Below are positions 57,221 through 64,000 of a stretch of DNA of 64,000 nt, piece after piece (positions within the stretch are counted from its first letter, which is position 1; every line of letters begins with the position of its first letter). The position numbers and the translations under genes were made by a program. The notes below the pieces were generated by a model. It was not told where the DNA came from, searched no databases, and saw nothing but the letters and a program-made list of their open reading frames with translations. The DNA lies in assembly GCA_945643635.1 (NCBI GenBank), contig CALZFC010000015.1, forward strand, positions 477,001 through 541,000, read 5' to 3'. Origin of the DNA: Allodiplogaster sudhausi (Eukaryota; Nematoda; Chromadorea; Rhabditida; Diplogasteridae).

Positions 57221-58489
57221 AGTGAGGAAAACTAAATCAACGAATAACATGCGTTCTGTATCCTTCTTATTTATAAAGTACCTCTTCATTCTCGATCGTC
57301 GGTGGCAGAAGACCGAAGTGATTGTGTCGGCCGGTAAGGGAGCGAGCCAGACGGCTCGGATACTGCTGACGCTTCAGGGCGGCAGCTTGAGCGAGCTGGA
57401 AGAGGGCGAGAAAGAGAGAGAAAGAGAAAGAAAGAAAGTGAGACATAAAGTTGAAACGTGTGCGGAACAAGAGCTATAAATATAAGAGATTATTAGTGAG
57501 AGAGAGAATATATAGTATTTGAGAGAACCATACGCTATAGAATGCCCACCCTGCTCTTGGACTGTTTCTCCGAGTAGAAGTTGAGCGGGCCCGGATTGAA
57601 GGGAACGATCTCCGGACGCTGGCCGACCTTGTCCGTGATTTTGACTGCAATTTTGTGATCAGCCTATGTACATTTGACGAGTGTTGTCATCATTGTAGTT
57701 TTTGACCCTACACAAGTAGATATAATAGTATTTCTTTATTTACGATGTGGTAAAAAAAATTAATGCTGGACATCTGAAGAAATTCGAGAGTACCGTACCT
57801 TTCTTGTCCGGATTCGGCGGCCCGTTCAGCCAGCGGTCAATGTTCTGGCGAATCAGCTGCTGCACCTCTAGAATGTCCTGTTCTCCTCTCGCTTGCTGCA
57901 TGTCACGGCAATGAGTGGCGTCTGGAATCGAAATGTTCACTTCCTTTTCCAAACGAATTTTTTATCTTTACTTTATTTATACCTTTTTTTATAGCAATTT
58001 ATTATATTATATTATAAGTTACATTCGAAATGATGGACGTATCTTGTTTTGTTGTTTACCTGTTTAACTTGTATAAATATTCGTAATTAATAAGCCTGAC
58101 CCTTCATCTCGTAGATGACGACGCTGTGATGGACGGACTTTTGCTTCGCGAGGAAGTGCCACGGATCGTACGTGCCGTACGGGGCCACGACGTTCGTGCC
58201 CTAGTGCACTTTCATCTTGCGATATTATTCAAAATTTAAGTTTTCCCTTGATTTCATGTTGATTGGATATTGGTACAATGGCATCATTCAAGAACATGAA
58301 AATGAATATCTACTATGAATTTTGGTAATTTCAGGAGAACAATTTAAAATAATAATTTAAAGAAAACTATATACGGTGTAGTAGTCTCTCGCGCCGAAGA
58401 AGTCGTTCGTGTTGTCGATGGCACCCTGCACGTCACGTGGCTGCATTTTATACACGTCGGCGCAAATGTTCAGGAACATGCTGCAGGAG

Positions 58490-58527
<38 letters not shown>

Positions 58528-61500
58528 CTATATATATATTTATTTATTTATTTAAGTTGATACAAAAACTGTATTCTCATTCAAATATGATATATGACGG
58601 GGCCAACTAAAAAAACGGTCGTTTTTGCGTTTTCGACGTGTTTAGCGAGATTTGTGCAGTGTGTGTAGAAAAGTGCATGTACTAAGCTGCATCTTTTTTC
58701 AAGCATCTTTATTAACGTACAAAGGTGTGCAAAAAAGGTTACACAGAAATATACACGTACTAACATGCCCATAAATGACTTTTAAAAATGAGCATGTAGA
58801 TACGCGTATAAATGTGCACATGAATCAGACATAAAAATGGGCAGAAAAGTACATGTACTATAGTGCTCCAAATTCATCAAGAAAAATGAGCACGAATGTA
58901 CGCGTACAATATCACTTAGAAAAAAATTAGGAAGAAAATACGTGTACAAAACTGCTCAAAGATTGAACGCAAAAATACACGTACAAAAGTGCTCAGAAAT
59001 GAAATAGCAGAAAAACCTGTTAATTACAAGTATAAATTACTGCTTATAGTACTAAAAACAATTAAATATAGTACATATCTAGGAAAACAACAAAACTTTC
59101 ACTTAATAAGTTTAGAAAATAAAAATCACAATACCGGTTATGTTCAAACGACCATTAAACAGAATATCAACATCATGCTCACAATACCATGGCAAAAATA
59201 TATAAAGTAAAACATTAGAAACGTAATAGAACAAAAATATCTTGAAAAAACTAATATGGAGAAACGGAAGAATGTCGAAACATGTTTTCGAAAACGGCCT
59301 GCTTGCGCTTTCCAAAGCGCGCCACAAACGCGCGAAAACCTGCGCACAAAACGCGGCTAGCAGGCTGTTTTCGAAAACATATTTCGACATCCTTACGTTT
59401 TTCCATATTATGTTTTTAAAGTTTTTTTGTTCTATTCTGTTTCTAATGTCTGAATGTATATATTTTTTGCGAATGTAGGGTGGTCATGACCTTGTTATTC
59501 GGTACGTTGGAACTTTGAACATGACCGATATTGTGATTTTTACTTTCTAAACCTATTAAATGAAGGTTTTGTTGTTTTTCCTCAATAAGTAGGATATTTC
59601 GTTGTTTTTTGATCATATAAGCATTAATATATTCTTGTAATTAACAGGTTTTTCTGCTATTTGTATTTCACTTCTGAGCACTTTTGTACATGTATTTTTG
59701 CGCTCAATTTTTTTTTGAGCAGTTTTGTACGCGTATTTTCTTGCTCAAATTTTTTACGCCATATTGTACGCGTATATTTGTGCCCACATTTCTGTTAGTT
59801 CTTGAGCACTTTTGTTCATGTATATTTCTGCTCATTTTTCTTTCCGTTTTATGAACATGTTTCAACGCGTATATTCTTGCTCAATCTTCAAAATAATTTT
59901 GTGCATTTTAATACATGTATAGTTGTGCTCATTTTTCACTCGGAATTCTGTACACTTTTGTACGTGTATAAAGACTCTAAAAAAATATGCAGTTTAGTAT
60001 ATGAACTTTTCTACGAACGCTGCACAAATCTCACGAAACACGTCGAAAACGCAAAAACGACCGTTTTTTTTAGTTGGCCCCGTCATATATGCTTTTCTTC
60101 TCGATTGAATGAAGATATCTTCTCATTTTAATGTAGCTCATTCGAGTTTATTCTCTTGTCGTCTTACTTAGACCAACTTCCTTTAAAATGTCACAAACTT
60201 GACTGGGACGGTAGATCGGAAGATGTTGCTGCCCGTGTCCGTCGATTGGTAGTAGCCGAACTCATTACAAGTCTGCCACAGCCAACTTCGCGTATCCGAG
60301 GCTCAATTATTGACCGGATAGATAAATTAGATTAATCTAAATAATCTCAATTGATTATTCAGCGCTCAGGACGCATTTCAGTAGAGTTTTCAGGTCAATC
60401 TAGACTAATTCGACGCTTCTAAATACGTTGGTAATGTTATTTTCTTAAAACAAGTTGACACTAACGAGAAAATTGATATTTTAGCCCGAAACCTCGTTTA
60501 AAAATGCAGCGCATTGCGCATTATTTTCAAACGGGTTTCTGCACAAAATATGAATTTTCTCGTTAGTGTCAACTTGTTTTAAGAAAAGAACGTGACCAAC
60601 GTATTTAGCAGCGTCGAATTAGTCTACTTTGACCTGACAATGAGAACACTATTTGAAATGCTCCCTGAGCGCTGAAAAATCAATTGAGTTTATTTAGATT
60701 AATCTAATTAATCTGATTAATCTATGTACCTGAAATGTTGGGCGGGACTGTATGTGTTACTTAAACTTATTGACTTCACATAAAATACAGAACTAAATGG
60801 TACAAAATTAGCTTCGTTTACTCTGCTGCAAGGTAAAGAAGAATAAGAATGGAGGGAAGTTTTAGCCTAGCTTACCTTGGCGATTCCATGTTTCGTTCGA
60901 GATCTGGTTAACAAACTCATCGTAGTTGACGTCAGTCTAAAAGGAAAATTTTTTATCAAGTTCATTTCTGAGATACCATAAGAAAAATGAATATCGGAAG
61001 CATGAATACACACCACAGAGTCGGCGGGTTCTCCCGGGTACAGCTGCGTCTTCCGCAGCCGCGCAACGGCGTCGTCCTGGCCCAGAGTATCCGTCATGAT
61101 ATCGCAGAGGTGCGCCATGTACGCCGCGCCGTTGTACTGCGCAGCTTCCATGAAGATGCCCTTTAGACAAAATAAATCGATCGATCCTCGTAGTATTATT
61201 AATTTTCTTCCTGATTTTTGACACTTTTCAGTTCCTATTTTTAAATATTCTCAAAACGCTATGGTGCTTCTTGATGTCGTTTTCACTCTCCTCTTTCACT
61301 AGCCTGGACACTCTGATAGAAGAGCGCAATGTTGTTCGCGTTCATGACATTTTCAGCGAGAGGTGGCTTCACTCTAAAGTCTGCATATTTTCAAGCCGAT
61401 ACATTTAACATCTTGTTAAGTTTACAGTCAAAGGCTTCTAATGCAATGATTAATATTTAAAGATGCTTTATTTGCGTTGGAGTGGAGATTTCATGAAACG

Positions 61501-64000
61501 ACCGACTTGAACTGGTCGTCGAGCTTCTTCCTTCCTTCATCAGTTTGCATCAATTTCTGAATGGCGTCGTGCGCAGCGGCGATCTGGCAAGCGATAACTA
61601 ATCGATAAGTTACTTTTACATTCCGTTTAGTCATGTAGCTGCTGTATCTCTTCCTTTCTCTGGCTATCAATTTCTCTCTTTCTTATGTTAGCCTCTATTG
61701 ATAACCTCTGTCTTTCTACATGCTCCTCTAAATAGAGTGAAGCTGAACCTGATCTGCACACTTGAACGCCTTTTCCGGATTCTTCGCATCGTATTTCTTG
61801 ATGTCGTCCTCGACCACCTTGAGATAGCCTGAAGTCAATGAGTTCATCGAGCTGTGGAATGTTTTTTTCTTCAGAATTTCTTTTTTGTGACTTCCGACTT
61901 ATTTTTTTTTAATGGGAATTTAATTATTTAGAACCATAAAAGTCGAGCTGCGCGAGCACGGGCCCCGAGCTGCCGACTCCGCCCACGGCGAGATCCGGAT
62001 ACTTCTGCCGGAACCACAGCGCTAGCGAGCCTAGCAGATACTAACTTTTTATTATCCCTCTCTTTGCGCTTGTCCCTATCATGTTGAAAACATGGTAGTT
62101 ACTTGAATTTCTTATAATATTCTAGCAGATACGGGAAAGGGCAGGTGGAAAGTTTGAATGCTACCGTACCCGGATAGGAACCGCCGAATACGACCCATCG
62201 CTGAGGCCCGTCTTCGTTCTGGTTCATGTACTTGATGAAGTAGGCAAGATCTTCGAGCGCCTGCTGGGACGTCAGATATTGCAGATCTTTCAGGGTGTGG
62301 TTGCTGAAAGGATTGTTATGCAATAGCTGCACAAATATCAAGTTGTGATGTTTCCCTTATGAAAGAGGCCACAAAGGTCACAAGTTTCAGACTTACTATA
62401 TACATTTATACTATGTACATACTACATACATATATGAATATACACATAATGTATGTAGTATACATGCATGTATGTATACGTACATAATTGTTGAGTGTCC
62501 ATATTCTTTTTGAGATTGTCACCCCGTAAGAATACCATAATAGTAGACATTTAATATACCTTTCAGTTCATACATTGTGAGGCTTTTTCGGCCAGTATAT
62601 ATACATTGGATGACTTTTATGAGGGTTCTGGCCTTTTTTTCCAAACCATAAAGCAATAATCATGACACATACGCACATATTTTCTTTTTTAATCACTTAG
62701 AAGAAGGCTCATGCTCATTGCCACTGATAAGAGTTGCATAAGCTGCGGTTCAGCGCGAGCGATAAGATGATAAAGAGGCGTCTTACATTCGTCTAGTTTT
62801 CCACTCCACAAACGAACTATGTAAATGAACTACACTTTTTCACTTTTACTTTACAGCTAATTTTCTGCTGATTATTAAACTAATGGATTAGTAATAACTC
62901 ATCATAGGAAAAAATAATCTTTAATGCCTTCCGGGAGGTGATAAAGGTGGCCAATAACTTGATATTCTTATCAGCCTCATGCCACAAGAAGTGACGTGTT
63001 CAGAGAGAGCTGGAATCTCGAAGAACAAGAGTAGAGATTGGGGGGGGAACGATTGTTCACATCTAATTATTGTATTCCATTCTTCCATACTTACTCTCAT
63101 GTTTTCTTTTTTCCCTCATATCATGCTGATGTGAGCCATGTCCTGCAATCTCTCTCTCCCTCACTCAATTGTTCATGCTCTCATCCTCTCCTTCCTTCTC
63201 TCTCTCTCTCCCTCTCTCTCTTTCGCTCTCTCTCGCTCTCTCTCTCTCTCTGTCTCTCTGTCTCTTTCTTTCTCTGTCTCTCTCTCTGTCTCTTTCTCTC
63301 TCTGTCTCTTTCTCTCTCTGTCTCTCTCTCTCTCTGTCTCTGTCCGTCTCTCTCTCTCTCTCTGTCCCTCTCTTACGCTGTCGGTTTGCTCTGTCCGTAG
63401 AAGCGATGTTCGAGGTCGTAGAGCGCGGCTCCGAATTCCTTGGCGTACTGCACGATTGGACTGAACTCGGAGTTTATGAAACCGCCGCTTTCTTCTCCCT
63501 ACAAAACGTTTACTATTGTTATTTACTATTATTATTAATTATTTCTTTCGCGTTCAAACCGAACGCTATCTATCCCTTCTTTCCTTCCTTCTCTCCTTTT
63601 CCTATCCATCACACTTTCACTCACATTTTATTATACTACATAAATTTTTCACATTTCAATATTTCCAATCTTAATCCTTCACTATGGAAATGATTACCTC
63701 TCCACCAATGAAGAGAAAGTTAACGCCTGGCGTCGTGACATACTGCTTATTGAAGTAGTATCTCTAAAGAAAGAGGATTACGGTAGGCATATGAAAGAAA
63801 ATAAAACTCGAAAAAGAAAAGACTCACCTGATCCCAGAAGACCGGATCGTTCGGGCTGAAATGGTCGAGTACTTGCTTGAAGGTAGTGCTGCCCATGATG
63901 CCAGACCGCGGCTGCATCCGCTGTAAAATTTATTTCCTTTTATAATCTTAACAATCGTTACTAATACATCAGGGAAAAATAATTTATCTTCCTCCATAAA
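53581..64000 (-). CDS. Two-domain serine carboxypeptidase S28 protein, second copy (5' end beyond window)
   Basis: Runs off the right edge. Domain 1 exons: 63828-63920 ([16 protein letters not shown]), 63698-63763, 63377-63498, 62170-62303 (VVFGGSYPG), 61935-62030, 61749-61828, 61507-61583, 61304-61373, 61014-61160, 60876-60936, 60199-60301, 58375-58480, 58101-58200 (GTYDPWHF), 57799-57921 (ATHCRDM). Linker: 57550-57644, 57282-57395. Domain 2: 57030-57134, 56808-56933, 56637-56696, then through FGGSYSG (~56340), RHDPWHALG (~54265), TAHCADM (~54045), a Pro/Thr-rich stalk (53740-53830) and a hydrophobic tail [17 protein letters not shown] with stop at 53581. Exon lengths are nearly identical to the neighbouring gene, so it is a tandem duplicate. 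Both Ser-Asp-His sets are present. Two fold-back elements have inflated introns here. The donor after 61304 is GC. Confidence 0.88.
54060..54350 (+). repeat. Intronic (GA)n microsatellites in S28 gene 2
   Basis: Blocks at 54060-54125 and 54310-54350, with others at 54620-54660, 55245-55285 and 57186-57215. Confidence 0.85.
58486..58545 (+). repeat. (TA)n microsatellite in S28 gene 2 intron
   Basis: About 18 TA units then tatatatttatttattta. Confidence 0.9.
58591..60090. mobile_element. 1.5-kb fold-back element in an S28 intron
   Basis: Ends tatatgacggggccaac and its inverse. The whole element is a long imperfect palindrome: first ~80 bases nearly perfect (aacggtcgtttttgcg, cgacgtgttt), then degenerate cacgtac/gtacgtg-rich repeats, and a central hairpin around 59270-59390 (cgaaaacggcctgcttgcg ... 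caggctgttttcgaaaac). No protein. The homologous intron in the other S28 gene is only 153 bases. Confidence 0.85.
60316..60728. mobile_element. 413-bp fold-back element in an S28 intron
   Basis: Arms begin gataaattagattaatctaa and invert at the other end; inner arms contain cagcgctcagg, gtcaa and aaaacaagttgacactaacg. MITE-like. The homologous intron in the other gene lacks it. Confidence 0.85.
62723..62975 (-). promoter_or_regulatory. GATA-site cluster in intron of S28 gene 2
   Basis: actgataag (62723), gcgataag (~62758), atgataaag (~62767), gtgataaag (~62938) and cttatcag (62968) lie within ~250 bases of the 1.07-kb intron 62304-63376, the same intron that carries the cluster in the paralogue. 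Confidence 0.55.
63196..63376 (+). repeat. (CT)n microsatellite ending at a splice donor
   Basis: CT/CTGT-rich on the plus strand; on the coding strand the GA tract starts at the gtaagag donor after exon end 63377. Confidence 0.85.

Overview
The window looks like nuclear DNA of a nematode, probably of the SL1-using (chromadorean) kind. The signs are: split genes with many introns of about 45-60 bases ending in TTTCAG or TTTTAG; secreted C6-domain proteins, a nematode-type family; a worm-type tau-tubulin-kinase-like gene; tandem serine carboxypeptidase S28 genes; and three sequences closely resembling the SL1 spliced leader. Introns and spacers are loaded with (GA)n/(CT)n microsatellites and fold-back elements. 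No bacterial-type operon, CRISPR array or complete tRNA was found.

Layout. 1-3756: an element with ~275-bp terminal inverted repeats carrying a broken ribosomal protein S23 exon. 3903-5189 (minus): kinase-like gene lacking its N-lobe. 6625-8140 (minus): unidentified protein gene. 9453-13162: two C6-domain genes and one cysteine-rich secreted gene, all with frame breaks, plus a LINE scrap and a MITE-like insertion. 13568-17063: unidentified multi-pass membrane protein genes. 17551-28765: a region bounded by inverted, palindrome-rich blocks and filled with nested direct and tandem repeats, the SL1-like sequences and isolated exon-like pieces. 28883-33458: small secreted genes (cysteine-rich, ShKT-like remnant, two-domain C6 gene). 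33731-41840: an 8.1-kb transposon with ~665-bp inverted repeats flanked by TTAA, encoding a 13-exon, ~1286-residue protein. 43154-43911: small secreted proline/asparagine-motif protein. 44169-64000 (minus): two head-to-tail genes, each encoding two fused S28 serine-peptidase domains; the second runs off the window.

How it works together. The right third is a gut-type secreted or surface protease locus: signal peptide, two complete Ser-Asp-His catalytic sets, a hydrophobic C-terminal tail, and GATA-site clusters in the same intron of both paralogues. The middle is repeat-rich and decaying, with many one-base frame breaks in small secreted genes; these may be real pseudogenization or assembly indels. 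The strongest novelty candidates are the TTAA-flanked element with a predicted D-D-D (RNase H-like) protein of a family I know only as uncharacterised, and the SL1-like sequences embedded in the repeat region.
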